64,000 bases of DNA from JAEZFI01 sp044508215 (GTDB lineage: Bacteria > Actinomycetota > Acidimicrobiia > Acidimicrobiales > Microtrichaceae), in NCBI GenBank assembly GCA_044508215.1, contig JBIQID010000002.1, forward strand, positions 1 through 64,000. Reading direction: 5' to 3'. The translations under genes and the position numbers were made by a program. Shown in pieces: positions 7,207-15,011 of the stretch. The notes beneath the pieces are model-generated. The model did no database searches. It was not told the DNA's origin and saw only the letters and a list, made by a program, of their open reading frames with translations. The first letter of the stretch is position 1. Every line of letters begins with the position of its first letter.

Positions 7207-8259
7207 GTGCGTTCCGTGGCCGATGGCGGGCGGCGGCCCTCCGAGCGATCCTCCAGCTGGCAGCGGCGGCTGACGGGGCCCGTCGACGCCCTCGCTGCGG
7301 TCGTCGTCGCCGCCGGGGCCGCGGTCGCGGCGTCCGTCGTCGCGGGCGTCACGACCCCCACCCTCCTCCTGGCCGCCCAGGGGATGCCGGCCCACTGGAC
7401 GGCTGCCACCGCCGCGATCGCGGTCCTGGCGTTCGTGCGGCGTCGTTGGGCGTCCGCAGGGGCCGCCACGGTGGTCGCCGTGGCCTTCCTGGCCCTGTGT
7501 CTCCCTTCCGCCATCGGGGACGCGCCTCCCGCCTGGGCGGCCGACGCCCCCACCTTCCGGCTCTACGCGGCGAACCTCCGCTTCGACAACGACCGGGCCG
7601 ACGAGGCGATCGCTGCGGTCCTCGACGCCGATGCCGACGTGGTGGTCCTCAACGAGGTGGTGCCTCCGCACATCGACCTGCTGACCTCGGCCGGCGCGTT
7701 CGAGCGGTATCCCGCGCACAAGTACTGGATCGAGCCGGACCGCCTCGGGCAGCTCGTCATGTCCCGGCTCCCGGACAGCGACACCCATGGCGCCGAGCTG
7801 GGGAGGGGGCGGCGGTCCCAGGCCGTCCGGATCGACGTGGGTGGGACGGCCGTCGAGGTGTGGAGCGTCCACCTCCAGTCGCCGTCGACCACCCAGTGGA
7901 GGGCCGAGGAGCTCGAGCGAGGCTTCGCCGACCTGCGCCGGGCGGCCACAGCCACCCTCGACGACCACCCGGACCGTGCCCTGGTGCTGGCCGGCGACTT
8001 CAACGCGTCGAGCTGGAACCGCCCGTTCCAGGAGCTCCTGGAAACGGGCTTCACCGACGCGCACGACGCCGTGGGGCGCGGCCTGTCGCGGTCGTGGGCG
8101 CCGGTCGAGCTGCGCGGCATCGGGGGACCGCTCCTCCGGCTGGACCACGCCGTCTTCTCGCACGGCGTCTGGCCCACCGAGGTGCAGGACCTCGATCTGC
8201 CGGGCAGCGACCACCGGTCGTTCCTCGTGACGTTCGCGGTGCGCCCGCTCGCGGCCTGA
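7207..8259 (+). CDS. Membrane-anchored endonuclease/exonuclease/phosphatase (EEP) family protein
   Basis: The 350-residue protein has two to three N-terminal hydrophobic segments (roughly residues 22-100) and then an EEP domain like DNase I and sphingomyelinase phosphodiesterases. Domain motifs in order: LYAANLRFDN, VVVLNEV (metal-binding Glu), VWSVHLQSP, LAGDFNASSW, LLRLDHAVFS and GSDHRSF (catalytic His). The active domain probably faces outside the cell. Its divergent position across a PHO box from pstS suggests a role in releasing phosphate from external nucleic acid or lipid phosphoesters, which is an inference. GTG 7207 follows a -10 by 6 nt. A second GTG at 7216 has GGAGG 8 nt upstream and is an alternative start. 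Confidence 0.85.
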   Translation: MRSVADGGRRPSERSSSWQRRLTGPVDALAAVVVAAGAAVAASVVAGVTTPTLLLAAQGMPAHWTAATAAIAVLAFVRRRWASAGAATVVAVAFLALCLPSAIGDAPPAWAADAPTFRLYAANLRFDNDRADEAIAAVLDADADVVVLNEVVPPHIDLLTSAGAFERYPAHKYWIEPDRLGQLVMSRLPDSDTHGAELGRGRRSQAVRIDVGGTAVEVWSVHLQSPSTTQWRAEELERGFADLRRAATATLDDHPDRALVLAGDFNASSWNRPFQELLETGFTDAHDAVGRGLSRSWAPVELRGIGGPLLRLDHAVFSHGVWPTEVQDLDLPGSDHRSFLVTFAVRPLAA

Positions 8260-8274
8260 GCGCCGCCTCCCTGG

Positions 8275-9033
8275 CTACAGGTGCAGCCCGCGGGCAGCGA
8301 GCTCGCCGCGCAGCGCCGGCTCGTGGCGGTCGACGAGGCCGGCCACCCGCTCCCGCTGCCCGGAGCTGAGCCGTCCCAGGAGCGACACGCCCTCCATCCA
8401 CAGCTCGGCCTCGCGGGCGGCGCGCACGAGGCCGACCAGCCGCTCGTCGAGCAGGCCGGATGCGATGCCGTCGAGGCGACCGGAGTCGTCCACGAAGAAG
8501 GCCGTGCGCAGCACGTCGTGGTCGTGGATCGCCGCCACCACCGCGTGGACCGCGGACATCTGCAGGCTCCCGGCCAGGCGCCCGGCGGTGACGTGGTGGC
8601 CCTCTGACACCAACACGACGGCGGCGCGTACGATGCGCTGTTCCGGCAGGGAGGCCACGAGGTCGCCCACGCGCCGGGGGTCGGCGTGGACGGCGACCGC
8701 AGCGAGGAACTCGGGACGCAGGCGTCGAGCGATGTCGACGGCCTTCGAGCGGTCGACGGCGCCCGCGATCAGCGCGCACGACACCGGCCCGAGGGCACGT
8801 TCGGCCACGGAGGCGGCGAGCGGCGCCGGGATGACCCGCGCGGCGGTGGCGATCCGGCGGAAGCCATCGCGCGCGCTGTCGTGGAGCACGTCGATCGTCC
8901 GCTCGCAGAGCTGGCGCAGCACGTCGGGCTCGAGGACCGAAGCGAGGTGCTCGACTTCCTCGGGCTCCACGCCGAGCACCGTCGCCAGCCGCACGATCTC
9001 GGCCTGGGCGACCGCCTGGCTCAGGTCAGACAC
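8275..9033 (-). CDS. Unknown helical protein (252 residues)
   Basis: I do not recognise a precise family. The sequence is almost entirely predicted alpha helix, with Ala/Leu/Arg-rich repeats of about 35-40 residues such as GVEPEEVEHLASVLEPDVL and ADPRRVGDLVASLPEQRIV. This resembles superhelical repeats of the MgtE N-terminal type, but similarity was not tested. No signal peptide or membrane segment is visible. The GTG at 9031-9033 overlaps the end of the upstream 74-residue gene by 8 nt, so the two are probably translated together. It lies downstream of the CYP51 operon on the same strand. Confidence 0.7.
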   Translation of the reverse strand: MSDLSQAVAQAEIVRLATVLGVEPEEVEHLASVLEPDVLRQLCERTIDVLHDSARDGFRRIATAARVIPAPLAASVAERALGPVSCALIAGAVDRSKAVDIARRLRPEFLAAVAVHADPRRVGDLVASLPEQRIVRAAVVLVSEGHHVTAGRLAGSLQMSAVHAVVAAIHDHDVLRTAFFVDDSGRLDGIASGLLDERLVGLVRAAREAELWMEGVSLLGRLSSGQRERVAGLVDRHEPALRGELAARGLHL

Positions 9034-9250
9034 CCAGCGCCTTCCGCACCGGGCCCCGCAGGGGCCGGGGCACCACCGTGAGCGCCGCAGCGGCGCCCTC
9101 CGCCAGGCGCTCGTCCTGCCGGTCCCGGGCGGCACGGATCAGCCCGGCGAGGTGCTCCACCTGCTCCGGTGCGAGCGCGCCGAGGCCGTCGGGCAGGTCC
9201 TCTCCCAGCTCGGCGCGCAGCGGCGCCAGCACGTCCTTCCGTCCGGCCAC
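9026..9250 (-). CDS. Small unknown protein (74 residues)
   Basis: This small helical, charged protein (MAGRKDVLAPLRAELGED start) has no recognised domain. The GTG start has GGAGG 4 nt upstream. Its stop overlaps the next gene by 8 nt, which suggests a two-gene unit whose products may interact. A hairpin at 9263-9286 separates it from the end of the CYP51 operon, so it may have its own promoter or be read through at reduced level. Confidence 0.65.
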   Translation of the reverse strand: MAGRKDVLAPLRAELGEDLPDGLGALAPEQVEHLAGLIRAARDRQDERLAEGAAAALTVVPRPLRGPVRKALGV

Positions 9251-9262
9251 GTCACCTCCCCC

Positions 9263-9286
9263 GGCAGACCGTCACGACAGTCTGCC
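9263..9286 (-). promoter_or_regulatory. Inverted repeat between CYP51 operon and helical-protein pair
   Basis: GGCAGAC and GTCTGCC form a perfect 7-bp stem that continues as GT/AC after one mismatch, with a 4-nt loop. There is no T run, so it may be an operator or a weak terminator. Confidence 0.45.
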
Positions 9287-9304
9287 GCGCGAGAAGCCTC
9301 CGGG

Positions 9305-10567
9305 TCAGCCGTTGCGGGGCCCACCGATCGTGACCGGCGTCGACCGCAGCTCGTAGTCGGCACCCGTGCTGAAGCGGGTGAGCTCCACCTCGGACGCCTC
9401 TGCCTCGGGCTCGTGGCTGACCGTGACCTCCCAGCGCAGCTCGTCGCCCTCCGCTGCGAGCCCCTCGGCCCGCGCCGTCGGATCGACCGCTCGCACCAGC
9501 GCCCCGATCGCCCGGTCGTGGCCGTCGGCCAGCAGGCCGATCCACGACTCGATGCCCCGCTCCTGCCGAGCCGGGCACGGTCGCAGCCGCAGCTCCACGC
9601 GGTCGCCGTCGAGGAGCACCTCGCGCTCGACGTAACCGGCCGGCCGGAACAGCGGGTGCACGTCGAGCACCCGGGCGACGCCCTCCGCGCCCGGTCCGGC
9701 GCCGAGCTCGCGAGCCAGCCGCTCGGCGGTGAGCCCGGCGATCCCGACGAGCTGCCGCTCCCCCACCTCCACCGCCGCCTCGGTGCCGTGGCGTGCCTCG
9801 ACGGCGGCGAGGAACGAGAGGGCGAGGAGGTGCTGCTGGAGGCAGATCTCGTCGATCAGGTCGCGCAACAGCGCTGCCGAGAAGTCCTCGAGGCGCAGGT
9901 CGGCGTCGAGAGCGCCCCGGTAGTCGCCCAGCCCACCGGTGCCCTCACCGGCGTGCCGGGCCAGCTCCACCGTCGCCGCGCGGGTGGCGCGGATGCGGGT
10001 GGTGACCTCGGGCTCGGCCAGCTCCTCGACGTCGGACGAGATCGTGACCGTCCAGTGGCAGTGCGGGTGGCGGCCCGCCGGCTCGCGGGGCGGGCGGTGG
10101 ATCGGCCGCATCCGGGCTTGCGGGTTCGTCGCCCACGCGGTGGCGTCGAACGTGGGGTCCTCGATGTCGTGGCACATCGCCACGACGAACTCCTCGCCCA
10201 TCGGCTCCACGTCCATCAGCGCGCCGCAGTGGTCCAACCAGAACTCCCCGCGATCCGGTCCGTCGATCCGGTACCGGAAGTCCATGAACTGGTGCGGGGC
10301 CCCGATGTCGAACTGCATGCCCTTGAAGATCGCCTCGACGTCGTGGCGATCGTCGATCCCGAGCAGCCGCCGGATGCGCTCCGTGTAGATCGGGCTGGCC
10401 CCCATCCACTCGTCGATCGCGATGTCGCGCATCCCCTCGAGCCCGTAGGCGGCGATGAGGTGCGGCATGCCGGAGCGGTCGATCAGGTGACCGCAGAGGA
10501 GCAGCTCGCGGGCGAGCCGCCCGAGCGCGTCCCGGTCGAGCCCGGCGAGTGCGTCGACGGGGTTCAT
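9305..10567 (-). CDS. Uncharacterised 420-residue protein of the CYP51 operon
   Basis: I do not recognise the family. The protein looks soluble and two-part. The N-terminal half has several conserved-looking acidic and aromatic patches (HLIDRSGMPHL, IDEWMGASPIYTERI, FWLDHCGALMDVEP, VVAMCHDIEDPTFD) and a His/Cys-rich stretch HPHCHWTV near residue 165 that could bind a metal. The C-terminal half (from about residue 290) is beta-rich with few motifs. The ATG overlaps the aldehyde dehydrogenase stop by 4 nt, so it belongs to the same transcript and probably acts in the same pathway. A substrate-binding or hydrolytic role is possible but unsupported. Confidence 0.8.
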   Translation of the reverse strand: MNPVDALAGLDRDALGRLARELLLCGHLIDRSGMPHLIAAYGLEGMRDIAIDEWMGASPIYTERIRRLLGIDDRHDVEAIFKGMQFDIGAPHQFMDFRYRIDGPDRGEFWLDHCGALMDVEPMGEEFVVAMCHDIEDPTFDATAWATNPQARMRPIHRPPREPAGRHPHCHWTVTISSDVEELAEPEVTTRIRATRAATVELARHAGEGTGGLGDYRGALDADLRLEDFSAALLRDLIDEICLQQHLLALSFLAAVEARHGTEAAVEVGERQLVGIAGLTAERLARELGAGPGAEGVARVLDVHPLFRPAGYVEREVLLDGDRVELRLRPCPARQERGIESWIGLLADGHDRAIGALVRAVDPTARAEGLAAEGDELRWEVTVSHEPEAEASEVELTRFSTGADYELRSTPVTIGGPRNG

Positions 10568-12048
10568 GCCGGCTCCGCCACCGACTTCACCTCGAGGTAC
10601 TCCTCGAAGCCGGCGACACCCATCTCCCGGCCGAGGCCTGACTGCTTGTAGCCGCCGAACGGCACGTCCGCGCCGTACCAGAGGCCCCCGTTCACGCTCA
10701 TCGTGCCCGTCCGCACCGCCCGGGCGACCGCCCAGGCACGGTCGGGGTCGGCCGAGTGGACCGCGCCGGACAGCCCGTACGGAGAGTCGTTGGCCAGCCG
10801 GACGGCGTCCTCGTCGCCGTCGTGTGGGATCGCCACGAGCACCGGCCCGAAGATCTCCTCGCGGGCGGTGCGGGCGTCGTTCGAGAGCCCCACGACCAGC
10901 GTCGGCTCCACGAACCATCCCCGGTCGAGGCCCTCGGGCCGGCCGCCGCCGCATGCGAACGAGCCGCCCTCGTCGAGCGCCAGCCGCAGGTACCCCTCCA
11001 CCCGGTCGCGCTGCGCCGCCGAGATGAGCGGCCCGCAGATCACGCCCTCCTGCGTCGGGTCGCCCGGGGCCAACCCGGCCATCGCCGCCGCTGCGGCGTC
11101 CACCGCCTCGTCGAAGCGCGAGCGGGGGACGAGCAGGCGCGTCGTCAGCGCGCAGCCCTGGCCTGCGTGGGTGCAGGCCATGAAGGCCGCCATCGACACC
11201 GCCGAGGCGATGTCCGCATCGTCGAGCACGATGAACGCCGACTTGCCGCCCAGTTCGAGGAAGACACGCGCCAGGCGGTCCGAGGCAGCGGCCATCACCT
11301 TCTTCCCGGTGGCGGTCGAGCCGGTGAACGACACGACGTCGACCCTCGGGTCGGAGGTGAGCTGCGCCCCCACCCGGTGGTCCGACGACGTCACGACGTT
11401 GAGCACCCCGGGCGGCAGGTCGGTCTCGGTGGCGGCGATGCGGGCGACCGCCGACGCGCACCACGGCGTGTCGGGCGCCGGCTTCAACACCACCGTGCAC
11501 CCGGCCGCGAGGGCCGGGCCGATCTTCGCCAGGTTGATCTGGTGGGGGAAGTTCCACGGGGTGACCGCGCCCACGACCCCGGCCGGCTCGCGCAGGACCC
11601 AGCGTCGCGACGGGACGCCCATCGGCGACGCCACGCCCAGGTCGGTGCGCCACTCGTAGCTCTCGGCGAGGGACGCGGCGAACTCCAGGTCGTCCACCGG
11701 CACGTCGTACTGGGGGCCCTGGGTCAGGAACACCGGCGCCCCGACCTCGGCGGTGGTGAGGGCACGCATCTCCTCGCCGTGGGCGATCAGCGCCTCCCGC
11801 AGCTGGCGGATGCAGCGTGCCCGGAAGGCGGGGTCGGACGCCCAGGTGCCCTCGTCGAAGGCGCGGCGCGCCGCGCCGATCGCCGCATCCATGTCGGCGG
11901 CGGTGCCGTCGGCGGCGTGGCCCAGCTCCTCCTCGGTCGCCGGGTCCACGGTGGCGAACCGTCCCCCGCCGGTCGCCGGGCGCAGCTCCCCGTCGACGAG
12001 GAGCACGTCGAGGCCCTTCGCGAAGTCGTCCAGCGCTGGTGCCGTCAT
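10564..12048 (-). CDS. NAD(P)-dependent aldehyde dehydrogenase
   Basis: The 494-residue ALDH superfamily enzyme oxidises an aldehyde to the acid. Motifs in order: VTPWNFPHQINLAKIGPAL (general-base Asn), KPAPDTPW (cofactor Lys), SFTGSTATGKK (Rossmann turn), LELGGKSAF (catalytic Glu), GQGCALTTRL (nucleophile Cys), EEIFGPVL and the C-terminal PFGGYKQSG. Both ends overlap neighbours by ATGA. In the operon it probably handles an aldehyde produced from an alcohol by the P450s and SDR. A comparable aldA-like gene lies near cyp51 in M. tuberculosis, as far as I recall. Confidence 0.95.
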   Translation of the reverse strand: MTAPALDDFAKGLDVLLVDGELRPATGGGRFATVDPATEEELGHAADGTAADMDAAIGAARRAFDEGTWASDPAFRARCIRQLREALIAHGEEMRALTTAEVGAPVFLTQGPQYDVPVDDLEFAASLAESYEWRTDLGVASPMGVPSRRWVLREPAGVVGAVTPWNFPHQINLAKIGPALAAGCTVVLKPAPDTPWCASAVARIAATETDLPPGVLNVVTSSDHRVGAQLTSDPRVDVVSFTGSTATGKKVMAAASDRLARVFLELGGKSAFIVLDDADIASAVSMAAFMACTHAGQGCALTTRLLVPRSRFDEAVDAAAAAMAGLAPGDPTQEGVICGPLISAAQRDRVEGYLRLALDEGGSFACGGGRPEGLDRGWFVEPTLVVGLSNDARTAREEIFGPVLVAIPHDGDEDAVRLANDSPYGLSGAVHSADPDRAWAVARAVRTGTMSVNGGLWYGADVPFGGYKQSGLGREMGVAGFEEYLEVKSVAEPA

Positions 12049-12611
12049 GGACGCTGCCAGATCCCTACCGGCGCGGTGTGGATCGGGTAGTAGCCCGGCT
12101 GCGGGCCCTTCATCGATCGCTTCATCCGGGCGGTCATCCCCTCGGAGAGGGTGCCGTCCTGCATCATCTCCATGAACACCGCCGTGGCGTTGCCGAAGTC
12201 GAACCAGTCGCGCTGCCAGCTCCACTGGAAGTCGCCTGCGTAGCGGAACCAGCTGCCGCCGATGCCCCCGACCTCGTAGTTCGAGCCGTCCTCCCGCTTC
12301 GCATCCGCGATCTGGCGCCAGAACCCCACCACGAAGCCCTTCCGCTCGTCGATCAAGATCTCCTCGTAGGGGTACGTCCACCCGTCGAGGCCGCCCATCT
12401 CGGCGCCCAGCGCCAGGTCACGGATCTCGTCGCGGCCCACGGCCATGAACTCGGTGTGCGCCCCGTAGTTCCAGCCGTAGGTGGCGTCGGCGGTGTACAT
12501 CTCGGCGAGCGGACGCCAGTCGCCTGCCGCCTCGCAGTCGCGGTTGGCGGCGAGCCACCGCTCCACCATCTCCTCCAGCTCGGCCCGGTCGAAGCCCTCA
12601 CCTGCGCTCAT
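12045..12611 (-). CDS. SnoaL/NTF2-like fold protein
   Basis: The 188-residue protein has a single NTF2-like cone-shaped domain: LEEMVERWLAANRDCE helix, DWRPLAEMYTADATYGW, then beta strands ending GFWRQIADAKREDG and GGSWFRYAGDFQWSWQ. This fold includes ketosteroid isomerases and polyketide cyclases. The C-terminal tail GPQPGYYPIHTAPVG is extended. It overlaps the ferredoxin and aldehyde dehydrogenase genes by 4 nt on each side. Its length and position match the small protein encoded after the cyp51 ferredoxin in mycobacteria. A role as isomerase or hydratase acting on a steroid-like ring is inferred; catalytic residues were not verified. Confidence 0.8.
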   Translation of the reverse strand: MSAGEGFDRAELEEMVERWLAANRDCEAAGDWRPLAEMYTADATYGWNYGAHTEFMAVGRDEIRDLALGAEMGGLDGWTYPYEEILIDERKGFVVGFWRQIADAKREDGSNYEVGGIGGSWFRYAGDFQWSWQRDWFDFGNATAVFMEMMQDGTLSEGMTARMKRSMKGPQPGYYPIHTAPVGIWQRP

Positions 12612-12859
12612 GCGCCTTCCTCCTGCTCCGCGACGCCGGTCGCGCCGCTCGGTTCGTCCTGCTCCTGGATCGAGAGCGCGTGGGTCGGGCAGTACTTCAC
12701 CGCCGCCTCCACCGCCTTCCGCAGCGAGTCCGGCGGATCGCCCTGGAGCACCGCCACCTTCCGCTCCCTGGTCACCTCGAACACGTCGGGTGCCTCCGAC
12801 TCGCACACCCCGTGCCCCTGGCACAGGTCGGCGTCGACCGCGATGCGCCAGGCGCTCAC
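12608..12859 (-). CDS. [3Fe-4S]-type ferredoxin, P450 redox partner
   Basis: The 83-residue ferredoxin has a single cluster motif CQGHGVCE followed later by YCPTHAL. A His replaces the central Cys of the CxxC-type motif, as in the [3Fe-4S] ferredoxins that accompany actinobacterial P450s. The GTG start overlaps the CYP51 stop (GTGA). It would carry electrons to one or both P450s of this operon. No ferredoxin reductase is encoded nearby, so a reductase encoded elsewhere must supply it. The C-terminal tail is acidic (EQDEPSGATGVAEQEEGA). Confidence 0.92.
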   Translation of the reverse strand: MSAWRIAVDADLCQGHGVCESEAPDVFEVTRERKVAVLQGDPPDSLRKAVEAAVKYCPTHALSIQEQDEPSGATGVAEQEEGA

Positions 12860-14217
12860 GCCGACCTCCGGCGGTAGCGGACCACGCACGGCTGGGCGAG
12901 CTGCACGACCATCTTCGAGTGGTCGTTCCGGTAGCTGTCCGCCGGCTGCGCCAGCTCGAAGCTCCAGTCCTGGAGCAGGACGCAGAAGATCGCCTTCAGC
13001 TGCATCATGGCGAACGCGGCGCCGACGCAGCGGTGGCGGCCCGCACCGAAGGGGATCCAGTTCCACGGGTTCGCGAGGTCGTCCTCGCGGGGCGCGATGT
13101 ACCGCAGCGGGTCGAAGCGGTCGGCGTCGTCGAACGACTCGGGGATCCGGTTCGAGATCGCCGGCGACGCCCCCACGAGCTTGCCGGGAGCGATGCGGAC
13201 GCCTTCGACCTCCATCTCCGCCATGGCGACGCGGAGCAGGAGGATGAGGGGCGGGTGCAGTCGCAGCGCCTCCTTGATCGAGCTCTCGAGGTGCGGGATC
13301 TCACGGAGGCCCTGGTAGGTGACCTCGCCGCCCTCTGCCTTCAGGGCGTCCATCTCCCCCTGGACCCGGTCCAGCGCCTCCGGGTGGCGGAGCAGCTCGA
13401 TGAGCGTCCACGCTGCGGTGCCCGAGGTGGTGTGGTGCCCGGCGAACATCATCGAGATGAACATCCCGGTGACCTCGTCGGGGGTGAAGCGCTCGGTCCC
13501 GTCGTCCCCCTTGATCGACATCAGGACGTCGAGGAGGTCGCCGTCGTGCTCGCTCGCCGCCCCTGCGGCAGCCGCCTCCCGGCGCCCGGCCATGATCCCC
13601 TCGACCAGCTCGACGAGGCCCGCCCGGGCTTCGTCGCGCCGCCGGAAGCTCTCGATCGGCGCGTACGGGTCCACGAACGCGATGGCGTCGGTGCCGCGCT
13701 CGAGGTCGTGGTAGAGCCGGGCGAACCGCGAGTCGAGCTCCTCGCGGAACTTCCGGCCGATGAGGCAGGCGGAGGACGTGTAGATCGTGAGCTCGGCGAA
13801 CCAGTCGAGGAGGTCGATCTCCCCCTCGTCGCCCCACGAGGCGACCATCCGCTCGACCTCGCCCGAGATCGTGGCGGCGTGCCCGCGCATGTACTTGTCG
13901 CGCAGCGACTGGTTGTGGAGCATCTCCCGGCGCCGCTCGGGCGGCGCGTCGAACACCACGCCCTCGCCGAAGATCGGCGTCATGAACGGATAGGCAGCGG
14001 CCTGGTCGAGCTCCTCCTCCGACGCCCGGAAGAAGACCTCGTTGGCCTCGGCGCCGCTGAGGAGCACCACCGGCTTGTCGGCCAGGCGGAACTCCCCCAC
14101 GTCGCCGCACTCGTCGCGCACCCGCTGCATCAGCCCGATGGGGTCACGCCGGAGCTCCTCGAGGTGTCCGGTGCCGCCGTCGTCGCCGGAGACCTTCGTG
14201 GGTTCGGTCAGGATCAT
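12856..14217 (-). CDS. cyp51: Cytochrome P450 of the CYP51 (sterol 14-alpha-demethylase) family
   Basis: The 453-residue haem monooxygenase closely resembles mycobacterial CYP51. Family signatures are the B'-C region MTPIFGEGVVFD, ELTIYTSSACLIG, the I-helix FAGHHTTSGTAAW, the ExxR in SSIKEALRLHP, and the haem loop FGAGRHRCVGAAFA with its axial Cys. The C-terminus SYRNDHSKMVVQLAQP is also characteristic. CYP51 removes the 14-alpha methyl group of sterols in three oxidations. The natural substrate in actinobacteria without sterol synthesis is unknown. The ATG overlaps the SDR stop and the stop overlaps the ferredoxin start, so CYP51 and its electron donor are translationally coupled. Confidence 0.92.
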   Translation of the reverse strand: MILTEPTKVSGDDGGTGHLEELRRDPIGLMQRVRDECGDVGEFRLADKPVVLLSGAEANEVFFRASEEELDQAAAYPFMTPIFGEGVVFDAPPERRREMLHNQSLRDKYMRGHAATISGEVERMVASWGDEGEIDLLDWFAELTIYTSSACLIGRKFREELDSRFARLYHDLERGTDAIAFVDPYAPIESFRRRDEARAGLVELVEGIMAGRREAAAAGAASEHDGDLLDVLMSIKGDDGTERFTPDEVTGMFISMMFAGHHTTSGTAAWTLIELLRHPEALDRVQGEMDALKAEGGEVTYQGLREIPHLESSIKEALRLHPPLILLLRVAMAEMEVEGVRIAPGKLVGASPAISNRIPESFDDADRFDPLRYIAPREDDLANPWNWIPFGAGRHRCVGAAFAMMQLKAIFCVLLQDWSFELAQPADSYRNDHSKMVVQLAQPCVVRYRRRSA

Positions 14218-15011
14218 TCGTCGCCTCCTGCGTCTCGGGGCCGTTCGGGAGCCTCTGGCTGCACCTCGATCACGGCGAAGCTGGTGCCGCGGGGCACGGT
14301 CACCATCGCCACCACCGCCGCGGCGACGTCACCCGGGCGGAGGTAGCCGCCGTGGCGCATCAGGCCGAAGCGCGTCCACGTCTCGATCACCCGGTCGACG
14401 TCTGCCGGGTCCCAGTTCGATCCCTGCTCGGTCGCCGACGGGCCGGGTCGCACCATGCCGACGCGCACGCCCGTGCCCTCGGCCTCGAGCCGCATCGCCT
14501 GCACCAGGCCCTCGAGGCCGGACTTCGAGGCGACGTAGGCGGCCATGTGCGGCCGCGGCCGCTGCGACACCTCGGAGGTGACGACGACGACGTCGCCCCT
14601 GCGCCGCTCGACCATCCCGGGCACGAGCAGGTGGATCAGGTGCTGGGGGCCGAGGAGGTTCACGGCCACCTGGCGGCTGAACTCGGAGGGGTCGGTCTCG
14701 ACGGTGCCCTTGGGCAGCACGTCGCCGGCGTTGGACACGATGACCTCGATCGGCCCGAGCCGCGCTTCCGCCTCCTTCGCGAACGACTCGATCGACGCGG
14801 GCTCGGTGAGGTCGAGCGGCAGCGCGACCGCCTCCCCACCCCGGTCCCGGATCTCCTCGGCGGCCTCCTCGCACCGCTCCACGCGGCGGGCGCCGAGGAC
14901 CACGGGGTGCCCGGCCCCCGCGAGCGCCAGCGCGGTGGCCCGACCGATGCCGGCGGAGGCGCCGGTGACGACGGCGGGGCGCCGGTCGGGGTGCGGCTCG
15001 AAGCGCGGCAT
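14214..15011 (-). CDS. Short-chain dehydrogenase/reductase
   Basis: The 265-residue SDR has a Rossmann fold with TGASAGIGRA cofactor loop, NAG motif in VSNAGDVL, catalytic Ser in VVTSEVSQ and YVASK (Tyr-x-x-x-Lys). The residues after the second strand (GARRVERCEE) suggest NADP preference, but this is weak. It is encoded between the two P450s and overlaps both neighbours (1 nt and 4 nt). Its likely role is to oxidise or reduce an alcohol/ketone on the P450 substrate. Gene order P450-SDR-CYP51-ferredoxin is the one I recall from the mycobacterial cyp51 locus. Confidence 0.92.
   Translation of the reverse strand: MPRFEPHPDRRPAVVTGASAGIGRATALALAGAGHPVVLGARRVERCEEAAEEIRDRGGEAVALPLDLTEPASIESFAKEAEARLGPIEVIVSNAGDVLPKGTVETDPSEFSRQVAVNLLGPQHLIHLLVPGMVERRRGDVVVVTSEVSQRPRPHMAAYVASKSGLEGLVQAMRLEAEGTGVRVGMVRPGPSATEQGSNWDPADVDRVIETWTRFGLMRHGGYLRPGDVAAAVVAMVTVPRGTSFAVIEVQPEAPERPRDAGGDE

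Noticed and set aside
9263..9286. Hairpin as an intrinsic terminator of the CYP51 operon
   Set aside because: Stem is only 7 bp plus 2 bp after a mismatch and no T tract follows, so it is reported only as an inverted repeat.
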